DNA from: Bacteroidota bacterium
Lineage (GTDB): Bacteria; Bacteroidota; Bacteroidia; Chitinophagales; LD1
NCBI GenBank assembly: GCA_947476645.1
Contig: CANJRM010000008.1
Location: forward strand, 1 to 64,000
DNA length: 64,000 nucleotides
Direction of reading: 5' to 3'
How positions within the stretch are numbered: the first letter of the stretch is position 1; each line of letters begins with the position of its first letter. Both the position numbers and the translations under genes were made by a program. Shown here piece after piece: positions 19,756 through 29,777 of the stretch. The notes under the pieces are model-generated. The model was not told the DNA's origin. It saw nothing but the letters and a program-made list of their open reading frames with translations, and did no database searches.

Positions 19756-20979
19756 ATGCTTGCATTCAGAATTGCATTACGCTACATCTTCTCGAAAAAA
19801 TCCACCAATGCCATTAATGTGATTTCACGCGTGAGCATGTTGGGTATGGGTGTAGGTGCGTTTGCCTTGATTGTAGTGCTCTCAGTGTTCAACGGCTTTG
19901 AAGGATTGGTGCTTTCGCTCTACAATTCTTTCTATCCCGATTTAGAAATTCGCGCGGTGCAGGGAAAAACATTTGAAGATGATTCGCTGTTCCGTTCTAA
20001 AATTTTACAGCTCAACGGCATTGCATCGCTATCGCAAACGCTTGAAGAAAACGCCTATCTCGAATACGGAGAAGAAGCGCAACTCGCCACTATAAAAGGC
20101 GTAGATGAAAATTACAACTCGGTTACTACTGTAAAAAATTATGTGCGCGATGGAAAATTTTTACTGCGCGACACTTCGATGAATTACGCAGTGATAGGCG
20201 CAAACATCAGCTATCCGATGAACATAGATGTGAAGCGCGGAGCCGAGCCGCTGCGCATTACCGTGCCGCGCAAGGGAGTGAAAACCGCTTTCGCGCCCGA
20301 AGATGCATTCAATACTATGTCGGTGATTCCTGCGGGAGTTTTTTCTATTCAGCAGGAGTTTGATTCCAAATATATTTTTGTGAATCTGAATTTTGCGCGC
20401 GAGTTACTTGGCGAAGAGAATCGCGTTTCGGCTTATGAAATAAAACTGAAACCCGAAGCCGACATTGAAGCCACAAAAAAACAACTGGCGCAATTAGCCG
20501 GAAAAGATTTTGCGGTGCGCACGCGCTACGAGCAAAAAGCTGAAACCTATCAGGTGATGCTGATTGAGCGGTGGGTGACCACCGCCATTCTTGGCTTTAT
20601 CATTCTTATTATTTCGTTCAACATTATCGGTTCACTCTCTATGCTCGTGCTCGAAAAATCAAAAGACATTTCTATTTTAAAAGCAATGGGCAGCAATGCG
20701 CAGCAGGTAAAAAAGATTTATCTGCTCAATGGCATGTTGTCTTCGCTCATTGGTGCACTTACAGGTTTAGTGCTCGGTTATTCAGTAGTGCTGCTTCAAA
20801 TGAAATTTCATTTTCTGAAATTAGGCGGAGCTGACTCGAGTTTCGTAATCAACTATTATCCTGTAAAATTAAAGTGGCTCGACCCTGTGGTAACCATGCT
20901 GATTATAGTTTCGGTAAGCTTGTTAGCGGCTTATTTTCCCGCGAAAAGAGCGAGTGAAAGTGAAATGAGTTTTAAGTAA
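19756..20979 (+). CDS. LolE/LolC-like ABC transporter permease (FtsX domain)
   Basis: ALRYIFSKKSTNAINVISRVSMLGMGVGAFALIVVLSVFNGFEGLV; C-terminal FtsX TM region. Confidence 0.9.
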   Translation: MLAFRIALRYIFSKKSTNAINVISRVSMLGMGVGAFALIVVLSVFNGFEGLVLSLYNSFYPDLEIRAVQGKTFEDDSLFRSKILQLNGIASLSQTLEENAYLEYGEEAQLATIKGVDENYNSVTTVKNYVRDGKFLLRDTSMNYAVIGANISYPMNIDVKRGAEPLRITVPRKGVKTAFAPEDAFNTMSVIPAGVFSIQQEFDSKYIFVNLNFARELLGEENRVSAYEIKLKPEADIEATKKQLAQLAGKDFAVRTRYEQKAETYQVMLIERWVTTAILGFIILIISFNIIGSLSMLVLEKSKDISILKAMGSNAQQVKKIYLLNGMLSSLIGALTGLVLGYSVVLLQMKFHFLKLGGADSSFVINYYPVKLKWLDPVVTMLIIVSVSLLAAYFPAKRASESEMSFK

Positions 20980-20993
20980 AACCCCTAAAAAAG

Positions 20994-21956
20994 ATGTTTA
21001 TGAAAAACATTCTACTTGTCTTTAGTTTTCTAACTCTGATACAGTTGGGATTTTCTCAGACGCGCGACACGATCATTGTCAATGGAGATACGGTTGTTGT
21101 CCTTCGCGATGCCTTAACACCCGCGGATAGTTTAAGACAAATCGGAGATTTAAAAGGAGCTATAGAATCTTTTAAAAATGCTTACGAAATCGAGGGCACC
21201 AATTTTAATGAACTCTATAATTATGCCTGTGCCCTCTCACTTGATGACCAAATTGACTCTGCATTCAAATATTTATTAATTGCCGCAACAAAGGACACTT
21301 CACCATTTATGTTATGTGATCCGGATCTTTTGAATTTACGAAAAGACAATCGTTGGGGTGATTTCGAAACAAACCTTATAGCAGCTATTCAGAAAAAATA
21401 TAATCATCGCTATAAAGATATTGAGTACGCCAAAAAGCTTTGGTATATGCATGTGACAGACCAAGCATATTATGATTGTATTTTCCTTGCTGAAGATAAA
21501 ATTGGCAAGGGTTCTATAGTGGTAAAAGCATTATGGAAAATAAAAGAGTCTCTCAATCTCGAAAATCAAAAAGAACTTGAGCGTCTCATAGACAAAAAGG
21601 GCTGGCCTAAAAACTCACAAGTAGGTAAAGAGGCAGCACAATCTGCGTTTTTGGTTATTCAACATTCCGATGCAGAGAAGCAAAAAAAATATTTGCCAAC
21701 GATAGAAAAGCTTTGTAAAGATAAAGAAGCGGATTGGGAAAGCTATGCGCTGATGTATGACCGAGTGCAGATAAGCGATAATAAGCCTCAAAAATTTGGT
21801 TCACAGATTCGTTTCAATCCTCAAACAAGTAAGTATGAACTTTTTCCTCTCTTAGATGAAAGTAAAGTTGAGCAATGGCGGCAAGAAGTAGGGTTGGGTT
21901 CGCTGGCGAAGTATGTGGCTCAATGGGATATAAAGTTTGAACCGAATAAAAAGTAA
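20994..21956 (+). CDS. secreted hypothetical with TPR-like segment
   Basis: Signal peptide and coding composition; no family recognised with certainty. Confidence 0.65.
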   Translation: MFMKNILLVFSFLTLIQLGFSQTRDTIIVNGDTVVVLRDALTPADSLRQIGDLKGAIESFKNAYEIEGTNFNELYNYACALSLDDQIDSAFKYLLIAATKDTSPFMLCDPDLLNLRKDNRWGDFETNLIAAIQKKYNHRYKDIEYAKKLWYMHVTDQAYYDCIFLAEDKIGKGSIVVKALWKIKESLNLENQKELERLIDKKGWPKNSQVGKEAAQSAFLVIQHSDAEKQKKYLPTIEKLCKDKEADWESYALMYDRVQISDNKPQKFGSQIRFNPQTSKYELFPLLDESKVEQWRQEVGLGSLAKYVAQWDIKFEPNKK

Positions 21957-21974
21957 TTCGCAACAACGGCTTTA

Positions 21975-23066
21975 CTATCCCAAATACACCGCCCCAGCAC
22001 AAGTATCTTTCCTCGCACCTGTTACACTTTTCAGCACATTTACTTCGTTGCGTTTGCGCAACACACCCATAAATGCAATTACAAGAGCTTCTTTAAACTT
22101 CACCAATTCTTCATTGGGAATTTCAATGGTGAGTTTGGTTTGTGCTTTTATTCTTTCGAGTAAGAATGTATTGAACGCTCCGCCACCTGTTACCAAGATT
22201 TTGTCTTCGGGCGATAAAGTGATTTTTTCTTTTTTGACAATTCGCTGAATGTGATTTGCAATTTGAACGGCTATATGCTCCACATAAGTTCTCATTTTAT
22301 CTTCTACCGAAATTCCAAATTCCTCCAACAGCGGCAGAATTATCTCGCGCGAAAAACTATTGTCTAAAGATTTCGGAAAGGGCTGCGAACAAAATTTCAC
22401 TTCGTTCAGTCTTGCTAACAATTCTGCATTCAATTCTCCGCTCGCTGCAATTTCTCCGGCAGCATCGTATTCTTTGTCAAAAGTATTTGCAAGAAAATTC
22501 AACACCTGATTTGCAGCACAAATATCAAAAGCAACAATTTCTGTTTCGGATTTACAACTGATATTTGCAATGCCGCCTATGTTCAAGCAAAGTTTGTAGT
22601 CAGCAAAAAGAAGTTTGTCGCCAATAGGAACAATAGGTGTTCCCTGTCCGCCATTCGCCATATCAGCCGAACGAAAATCACAAACCACAGGAAGATTTGT
22701 TTGTGCGGCTATTGCCGCACCATTTCCTATTTGTGTTGTAAATCCCTTTTCGGGAAAATGAAAAATAGTGTGCCCATGTGAAGCAATGAAGTCAACTTTA
22801 TTTTGCAACGAATTTTTCTGAATGAATTCATGCACACATTTGCCGAAATAATTTCCAAGCGAAGTGTGCGCTTGTGCAATTTCTTTTGCCGTGGAAGTTG
22901 GCAATGATTTTATTCTCAGAATGCCTTCGGCAGAAAACTCCACCACTTCGGTTTGCAGAATTTTAAAATTCCACGTTTCGTTTTCATAGGTAAATTCACA
23001 ATAGGCAATATCAAGCCCGTCAAGAGAACTTCCCGACATCAATCCAATTGCGCGATAATGATTCAT
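21975..23066 (-). CDS. anmK: anhydro-N-acetylmuramic acid kinase
   Basis: AIGLMSGSSLDGLDIAYCEF, ASHGHTIFHFP, LNIGGIANIS, FDICAANQ, VTGGGAFN. Confidence 0.93.
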   Translation of the reverse strand: MNHYRAIGLMSGSSLDGLDIAYCEFTYENETWNFKILQTEVVEFSAEGILRIKSLPTSTAKEIAQAHTSLGNYFGKCVHEFIQKNSLQNKVDFIASHGHTIFHFPEKGFTTQIGNGAAIAAQTNLPVVCDFRSADMANGGQGTPIVPIGDKLLFADYKLCLNIGGIANISCKSETEIVAFDICAANQVLNFLANTFDKEYDAAGEIAASGELNAELLARLNEVKFCSQPFPKSLDNSFSREIILPLLEEFGISVEDKMRTYVEHIAVQIANHIQRIVKKEKITLSPEDKILVTGGGAFNTFLLERIKAQTKLTIEIPNEELVKFKEALVIAFMGVLRKRNEVNVLKSVTGARKDTCAGAVYLG

Positions 23067-23068
23067 GA

Positions 23069-23386
23069 TTACTTGTTGTGCCAGCCTACAATCAAGTCGG
23101 CTACTGCAGAAATTTCTGCGGTGCTCAATTTATCTTGAAACGCAGGCATGTGACCTTTGCCGTTTGTGATGCTGTTTACCAATCCTGCTTTGTCTAAAGC
23201 AATGGTATGAAGGTTAGGTGTGCGGCTGTCTTTAATTCCATCGGCACCGTGGCAACCTTTGCAATTACTTGCGAATACAAGCGCCCCATCTACAGCTGTT
23301 TCTTTAGCGGCAGTAGGAGCTGATTTTTTTGAGCACGATGCAATTGAAATTACAATAACAACAAAGGCGAACATAATTTTCTTCAT
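23069..23386 (-). CDS. cytochrome c lipoprotein
   Basis: Lipobox-like SIASCS; CKGCHGADG haem motif; GKGHMPAF. Confidence 0.88.
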   Translation of the reverse strand: MKKIMFAFVVIVISIASCSKKSAPTAAKETAVDGALVFASNCKGCHGADGIKDSRTPNLHTIALDKAGLVNSITNGKGHMPAFQDKLSTAEISAVADLIVGWHNK

Positions 23387-23420
23387 GAGTAAATATTTTT
23401 TGTAAATCTAAGTGAAAAAT

Positions 23421-26400
23421 TTAGCGCACCAACGTTACGTTTCCTCTGCGTGTAATTTCTTCGGGGTCTTTTGTTTCGGCAATAATTTGCCAAACATAAA
23501 CACCCATTTCCTGTTCTATGTTTCTGAATTTTCCGTTCCAGCCTTCTTCAATATCATTGGTAGAAAAAACTTTTTCACCCCAACGATTCCACACCGAAAA
23601 TTCTTTCAGCTTGCCTATGTTGAGGTAGCGAAGAATTCTGAAAACATCATTCACGCCATCGCCATTTGGTGAGAAAGCCGTGGGCACTAAAAGAAGATTG
23701 TTGGTTTCGACCGTAATGATGATTGAGTCGCTATTCACACAACCGAAATCATTTTCTACGTACAGCACATACGCTTGCGTCTTGGTAATATCGGCAGAAG
23801 TTTGTAGTGACTGATAGCTGTGCAGAAAAGTTTTTGGCGACCAAAAATATTTCGAAGCATCTGTTGAGCCATCAAGAAATGCTTTGGTGTCTTTCCAAAT
23901 CAAGGTGTCGTTTCCTGCGTTCACAATCGGCAACTGAACCACATTGATGAAAGTAGAATCGTAATTCGTGCAGCCGTTAATGTCAGTTGCGGTTACATAA
24001 TAAAACTGCGAAGTATCTGGCCATGCAAATGGATTTGAAATGTTGAGCGCGCTCAACGTGTTATCAAAATTCCATTGGTAAACCTGCGCTCCGTTTGCAA
24101 AAATTTGCAACGTATCGCCTACGCATACAGAATCTTTTTGCGTAAACGATAACGTAGGTAATGGAAGAACAACAATCAAAATATCATCGCTCTTTGTATA
24201 ACAATAATTAGAAACAGTGAGCGTGTAAGTTGTGTTTATGGCGGGATAAAATCCCGGGCTGTAAGAATTCGGATTCACTAAAAACTGATTCGGTGTCCAC
24301 ACATAATTCGATGCGCCTTGGCTGGTAACATTCGCGTAAACCGTATCGCCAATGCAAACATTTTTTGTAGCGTCAATAATCACATTGATGTTCGGGTCTA
24401 GCACATACACGGTAACCGAATCAAATGCCGCACAACCATTCGCATCGGTTCCCATTACTAAATAAGTTGTGTTGGTCAGCGGTCGAGCAATAGGGTTTTG
24501 AATAAATGCAGAATTAAGTGAGAACGATGGCATCCATTGATAACTAAACGCACCAATCGCATTCAACTGCACACTGTCTTTAAAATTCGCACCACTTAAA
24601 CAAACCGAAGTATCAATGCCTGCAAAAACATTTGGTGGTGCAAAAAACAAAATCGTAACAGCATCGCTTGCGCTACATTGAAATGCATTAACCGCAGTAA
24701 CATTGTAAGTAATTGATGAAGGTGGCACAGGTGTAGAAACCGGATTTGCCAATGTTGAATCATTCAAATAAAGCGCAGGGCTCCAGGTGTAAACAGAACC
24801 CCCGCTTGCATGCAACTGCACCGATTGCCCGGGACAAATTGCTGTATCGTTATTCGCCACCACAGGAACAGGATTTACAGTAATTGATTTTGTAATCGTA
24901 TCGCTGCAACCAGCAGAAGCAACAATTAAATCAACGTTGAAATTTCCAACGGTGTTGTAAGTAGTTGTTGGATTCGCTTGCGTATCGCTTGCTCCATTTC
25001 CAAACTGCCATGCGTAAGCAGTAATTGTTCCTGTGCTGTTGTCGGTAAAATTCACAGGCGAATTCACGCACGTTTGTGCGAAAGAAAAATCGGCAACGGG
25101 TGTGGAGTAAATCGTAATTGGTTTTACAATCGTATCTCTACAGCCCAAATCATTACCACCAACGAGCGTAACATTATACGTGCCGGATGTAGTGTATAAA
25201 TGCGTAGGGTTGCTTGCGCCAGATGTATTTCCATCGCCAAAATTCCAGTTCCATTGATTTACATTTCCTACGGTAGAAATACTTTGGTCGGTAAAATTTG
25301 CACTTGTTCCTTCGCAAACATTTGCTGTTGTAAAATCTGAATGATGCGTTGGATAAATGTAAACGAAAGCGTAAGTAGTGTCAATACATGCCTGTAATCC
25401 TGTACCCTTAGTTGCAATCAGTGTAACAAAATAAGTTCCCGTATCCGGGTAATCATAAAACGGAACAGGCTGATTAGAAACATCGGTTGTAATTCCAGGA
25501 ACACCAAAATCCCAATTGTAAGTAATCGGCACACCTACGGGTGGTGGGTTGTAAGAAGTATTTTGAAACACCACGTGCAGATTGCTGCAATTGATAATGT
25601 AGGTTCCTACTCCGGTTCCCGGATTAATATCTGTACTCGGAATATCCGCCACAGGAATATTACACGGAGTTACGTTGAATTGAAAATCGCGCAGATACGT
25701 TGCTATTAAAACCCCGCCTCTGTATTCGCTCACACAAATGCCCACTACAAATTGTCCTTGTGCATTCGGTGTGCCCGTTAGAAAACCTGTGTTCGGGTCA
25801 ATTTGCAATGAATTATTTCCAAGCGGATTTATTGCACTGTATCCTGTTTCCCAATACACATCTTGAAACGGTGGTCCCGCAGGACTAAGAGGAGCCGGAT
25901 CCATAGTATCTCCTCCTAATTGAGGAGAACACAACGAATAGGTCAACACATCTCCATTGGCATCAGAGGCGGAGTGGTCAAATCTCAATGGCGCGTTTAA
26001 GCAAATAAAGGTTGGAGGAAATTGATTGAACTCAGGACTGCTATTGTGATAAGTGGCAGTAGGAGGAATGTATGCCGAGTAAGTTCCGCCTTGTGAACCG
26101 GGTGTCATAATGTTGTCGATAGAACCATTGCGGCAACAACGCACATAAGCTATGGTATATCCCTGCACATCACTTGGCAAAGTATAGGTAATGGTATAAA
26201 CTCCTTCTTCCACACAAACTCCGCTTGTATTAGTTAAACAAGGATTATCAATTGGAGGGTCAATGTTTGTAACAGTAGGGGCATCTAAATCAATAGTTGT
26301 AACGAGCGAACCAAAGTTGTCGTAAACAAAAATATGACCCGCTCTTACCATTCCATTGGCATCGGGCAATCCATCAAAAACAGTTTGCGAATTACAGTCA

Positions 26401-26540
26401 CGATAAATTTTGAGTTTAATATTGTATGTACTGGTTGTTCCTGCAACATAAGAGTACGAGATAAAGCCGCCAACAATATGCGTGGCCATTGCTGTAAAAA
26501 CAGCAACAAGAAAAAGCGCAGAGGAAATTATTTTTTTCAT
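23421..26540 (-). CDS. large PKD-domain protein with gliding-type (T9SS type B) C-terminal domain
   Basis: Multiple PKD repeats (WNFGDGNTSGASNPTHLYTTSGTYNVTL); VPTAFSPNGDGVNDVFRI...FSVWNRWGEKVF. Confidence 0.92.
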   Translation of the reverse strand: MKKIISSALFLVAVFTAMATHIVGGFISYSYVAGTTSTYNIKLKIYRDCNSQTVFDGLPDANGMVRAGHIFVYDNFGSLVTTIDLDAPTVTNIDPPIDNPCLTNTSGVCVEEGVYTITYTLPSDVQGYTIAYVRCCRNGSIDNIMTPGSQGGTYSAYIPPTATYHNSSPEFNQFPPTFICLNAPLRFDHSASDANGDVLTYSLCSPQLGGDTMDPAPLSPAGPPFQDVYWETGYSAINPLGNNSLQIDPNTGFLTGTPNAQGQFVVGICVSEYRGGVLIATYLRDFQFNVTPCNIPVADIPSTDINPGTGVGTYIINCSNLHVVFQNTSYNPPPVGVPITYNWDFGVPGITTDVSNQPVPFYDYPDTGTYFVTLIATKGTGLQACIDTTYAFVYIYPTHHSDFTTANVCEGTSANFTDQSISTVGNVNQWNWNFGDGNTSGASNPTHLYTTSGTYNVTLVGGNDLGCRDTIVKPITIYSTPVADFSFAQTCVNSPVNFTDNSTGTITAYAWQFGNGASDTQANPTTTYNTVGNFNVDLIVASAGCSDTITKSITVNPVPVVANNDTAICPGQSVQLHASGGSVYTWSPALYLNDSTLANPVSTPVPPSSITYNVTAVNAFQCSASDAVTILFFAPPNVFAGIDTSVCLSGANFKDSVQLNAIGAFSYQWMPSFSLNSAFIQNPIARPLTNTTYLVMGTDANGCAAFDSVTVYVLDPNINVIIDATKNVCIGDTVYANVTSQGASNYVWTPNQFLVNPNSYSPGFYPAINTTYTLTVSNYCYTKSDDILIVVLPLPTLSFTQKDSVCVGDTLQIFANGAQVYQWNFDNTLSALNISNPFAWPDTSQFYYVTATDINGCTNYDSTFINVVQLPIVNAGNDTLIWKDTKAFLDGSTDASKYFWSPKTFLHSYQSLQTSADITKTQAYVLYVENDFGCVNSDSIIITVETNNLLLVPTAFSPNGDGVNDVFRILRYLNIGKLKEFSVWNRWGEKVFSTNDIEEGWNGKFRNIEQEMGVYVWQIIAETKDPEEITRRGNVTLVR

Positions 26541-26651
26541 GTTCTTTAGAAACGGAAGACGAAGATAATTTTAAATTGATTTTCTGTTTATAAAACGAGC
26601 GAAGTTCTAAATGCGTTGTATGGAGTCAATTTAAACCGAAGCTAAGTCTAC

Positions 26652-29600
26652 GTGAAAAGTAAAATTCTATTTTCACTCACTCAAAAAATTTTTCTCATGC
26701 GCAAACTCCTATTCTGTATTTGTCTGTTGTTTAATATCTGCCGTTTGACCTCTCAAGAGACAACTTTCAAAACCAACGGACCCGATGACTACCGCGAAGG
26801 CATTCATGCATTTACGAATGCGACTATCTGGAAAAACTACAACACCAAAATTGATTCGGCAACGCTGATTATCCGCGATGGTAAAATTGTAGATGGCGGT
26901 AAAAATATTTCCATTCCAAAGGGAGCAATCATTCACGACCTGAAAGGCAAGTTCATCTATCCGAGTTTCATTGATGTTTTTTCTGATTACGGAATGCCTG
27001 AAATTCAAAAGCCAAAAAATTCTGAAGACCCGCAACTCGAATCGAATATCAAAGGCGCATATGGATGGAATCAAGCTATACACACCGATTTTCATGCCGA
27101 CAGAAATTTTACGGTGAACGATGGTAAGGCAGATGAGCTTCGCAAGATTGGTTTTGGCTCTGTACTTACTAATAAAAAAGACGGCATTGCACGTGGCACA
27201 AGTGCTGTGGTTACCTTGAACAACGACAAAGAAAATTTTGTGTTAGTGAAAGCAGATGCAAGTGCAAACTACTCTTTCAATAAAGGAAGCTCTACGCAGG
27301 ACTATCCTTCATCTCTGATGGGCTCAATCGCATTGATTCGCCAAACGTATTACGATGCGCAGTGGTATAAATCTGCTACCGATAAAAAAGAGTTCAACAT
27401 CAACCTTGAAGAATGGAATAAGGAGCAAAGCGTTCCGCAGATTTTCGATGCCGGTGGCGATTGGCAAAAAGTTTTGCGTGCTGATAAAGTAGGCGATGAG
27501 TTCAACGTGCAATACATCATCAAAGCAAAAGGTGATGAGTACAAACGCATTGATGAAATAAAAAAGAGCAATGCAAAAATTATCACTTCATTAAATTTTC
27601 CGAAAGCGTTTGATGTCGAAGACCCTTACAAGGCCAACTGGGTTTCTCTGGAAGAGATGAAGAATTGGGAATTGGCTCCAACCAATTGTGCAGCTCTTTC
27701 AAAAGCAGGAATTGATTTCTCACTTACTACTTCCGATTTAGAGAAGAAAGAAGATTTCCTCAGCAACCTTCGCAAAGCAGTTAAGTATGGTTTAGATTCA
27801 ACAGTAGCTTTGAAAGCACTCACTTACAATCCGGCTTCGTTCATTAATGCGTATGACAAAGTTGGTTCTCTCGAAACAGGAAAGCTTGCCAACTTCTTCG
27901 TTACATCAAAACCTCTGTTTGATGATAAGTGCGAGATAAACGAAAACTGGATTCAGGGAAAGCGCTATGAGATAAAGGCATTTGACCAGAAAGACATTCG
28001 TGGAGAATACTCGCTGAATGTTTTTGTGAATGCTCCGGCACAAACATTTAAGTTGAAAGTAAGTGGTGAAGCAACTTCTCCGAAAGCACAAATTATTTTG
28101 AGCGACACCATAAAACTTGATGCTAAACTTTCTTATAAGGATAATGACATCAGCCTTTCCTTTTCTCCTGACAAAAAAACTACCGGCAAAATTCGCCTGA
28201 GCGGAACTATTAACTACTCTGAAAAATCGTGGGGTGGTAAAGGAGAATATCCTGATGGAGGTTGGGTTGCATGGAACGCCACTCAAACCAAAGGACCGGA
28301 TGCGGATACTTCAAAACCAAAGAAAGATACCATTGATGTAACGAAGAATTTAGGTAAAGTAGTTTTCCCTTTCATGGCTTATGGCAATGAGCAGGTACCT
28401 GTGCAGGAAAATTTTTTGATTAAAAATGGAACCGTTTGGACAAACGAAGCAGAGGGTGTTTTACAAAACACCGATGTAATTATTCGCGCAGGAAAAATTT
28501 CTGCTATTGGAAAAAATCTTGCTTGTGCCGATTGCAAAACAATTGATGCCACAAACAAGTTTGTAACCGCAGGAATTATTGATGAACACAATCACATTGC
28601 TATTCAGGAAGGTGTGAATGAAGGAAGCGAGGCAAGCAGCGCGGAAGTTCGTATTGGTGATGTGGTGAGTTGCGATGACATTAATATTTACCGTCAGCTT
28701 GCCGGTGGAGTTATTGGTGCGCAGTTGCTGCACGGCTCGGCAAATCCTATTGGCGGACAAAGCGCACTGGTGAAATTCCGTTGGGGATACACACCGGAGA
28801 AAATGAAAATTGAAGGAGCTGATGGCTTCATCAAATTCGCGTTGGGAGAAAATGTGAAGCAATCAAACTGGGGCGACCATAACCGGATTCGCTATCCGCA
28901 AACACGCATGGGTGTTGAGCAGACTTACTACAATTATTTTACGAAGGCGAGAGAATACAGCAAAGCGTGGAACGTATACAACCTTGCAAAAACAAAAGGC
29001 GTTTCTCCACGCAGAGATATTGAACTTGATGCACTCGCTGAAATTTTGAACAAGAAAAGATTTATCACCTGCCACAGTTATGTGCAGAGCGAAATAAATA
29101 TGCTGATGCATGTGGCTGATTCATTCAACTTTAGAGTTAACACGTTCACGCATATTCTTGAAGGTTACAAAGTGGCTGATAAAATGAAAGCACACGGAGT
29201 GAACGCTTCAACCTTTGCTGACTGGTGGGCTTATAAGTATGAAGTGATTGATGCTATTCCGTACAACGCGGCAATTCTTACCAAAGTAGGTATTAACACC
29301 GCAATAAATTCTGATGATGCAGAAATGGCGCGCAGATTAAATCAGGAAGCAGCGAAGTCAATTAAGTATGGCGGACTTACCGAAGAGCAAGCATGGAAAC
29401 TCTGCACGCTCAACCCTGCGAAGATGCTGCACTTAGATAGTCGCACCGGTTCTATTAAAGTTGGAAAAGATGCAGACGTTGTAGTATGGAGCGCGAACCC
29501 GCTTTCTATTTATGCCAAAGCAGAAAAAACTTTTGTAGACGGAATTTTATTCTTCGACATTGAACGCGATGCATTGAAGCGCGAAGAAATACGTAAGGAG

Positions 29601-29708
29601 CGTGCGCGCTTAATTCAAAAAATGCTGGAAGAAAAGAAAGGCGGTGGTGCCACACAAGAGCCCTCACCTAAAGGAAACAAGGAATATTCATGTGGTGATA
29701 ATGACTAA
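26652..29708 (+). CDS. amidohydrolase family protein (large secreted)
   Basis: IDEHNHIAIQEG, ITCHSYVQSEINMLMHVAD, INSDDAEMARRLNQEA, GKDADVVVWSANPLS; likely start MRKLLFCICLLF. Confidence 0.9.
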   Translation: MKSKILFSLTQKIFLMRKLLFCICLLFNICRLTSQETTFKTNGPDDYREGIHAFTNATIWKNYNTKIDSATLIIRDGKIVDGGKNISIPKGAIIHDLKGKFIYPSFIDVFSDYGMPEIQKPKNSEDPQLESNIKGAYGWNQAIHTDFHADRNFTVNDGKADELRKIGFGSVLTNKKDGIARGTSAVVTLNNDKENFVLVKADASANYSFNKGSSTQDYPSSLMGSIALIRQTYYDAQWYKSATDKKEFNINLEEWNKEQSVPQIFDAGGDWQKVLRADKVGDEFNVQYIIKAKGDEYKRIDEIKKSNAKIITSLNFPKAFDVEDPYKANWVSLEEMKNWELAPTNCAALSKAGIDFSLTTSDLEKKEDFLSNLRKAVKYGLDSTVALKALTYNPASFINAYDKVGSLETGKLANFFVTSKPLFDDKCEINENWIQGKRYEIKAFDQKDIRGEYSLNVFVNAPAQTFKLKVSGEATSPKAQIILSDTIKLDAKLSYKDNDISLSFSPDKKTTGKIRLSGTINYSEKSWGGKGEYPDGGWVAWNATQTKGPDADTSKPKKDTIDVTKNLGKVVFPFMAYGNEQVPVQENFLIKNGTVWTNEAEGVLQNTDVIIRAGKISAIGKNLACADCKTIDATNKFVTAGIIDEHNHIAIQEGVNEGSEASSAEVRIGDVVSCDDINIYRQLAGGVIGAQLLHGSANPIGGQSALVKFRWGYTPEKMKIEGADGFIKFALGENVKQSNWGDHNRIRYPQTRMGVEQTYYNYFTKAREYSKAWNVYNLAKTKGVSPRRDIELDALAEILNKKRFITCHSYVQSEINMLMHVADSFNFRVNTFTHILEGYKVADKMKAHGVNASTFADWWAYKYEVIDAIPYNAAILTKVGINTAINSDDAEMARRLNQEAAKSIKYGGLTEEQAWKLCTLNPAKMLHLDSRTGSIKVGKDADVVVWSANPLSIYAKAEKTFVDGILFFDIERDALKREEIRKERARLIQKMLEEKKGGGATQEPSPKGNKEYSCGDND

Positions 29709-29777
29709 ATCGGAAAGTGAGAATTAGCGAATTAGCTAATGAAGCTAAACGCGAATGCTCACCGTAAAACAAAAAAT

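Noticed and set aside
27906-28286. 126-aa - strand ORF
   Set aside because: Antisense shadow of the amidohydrolase gene.
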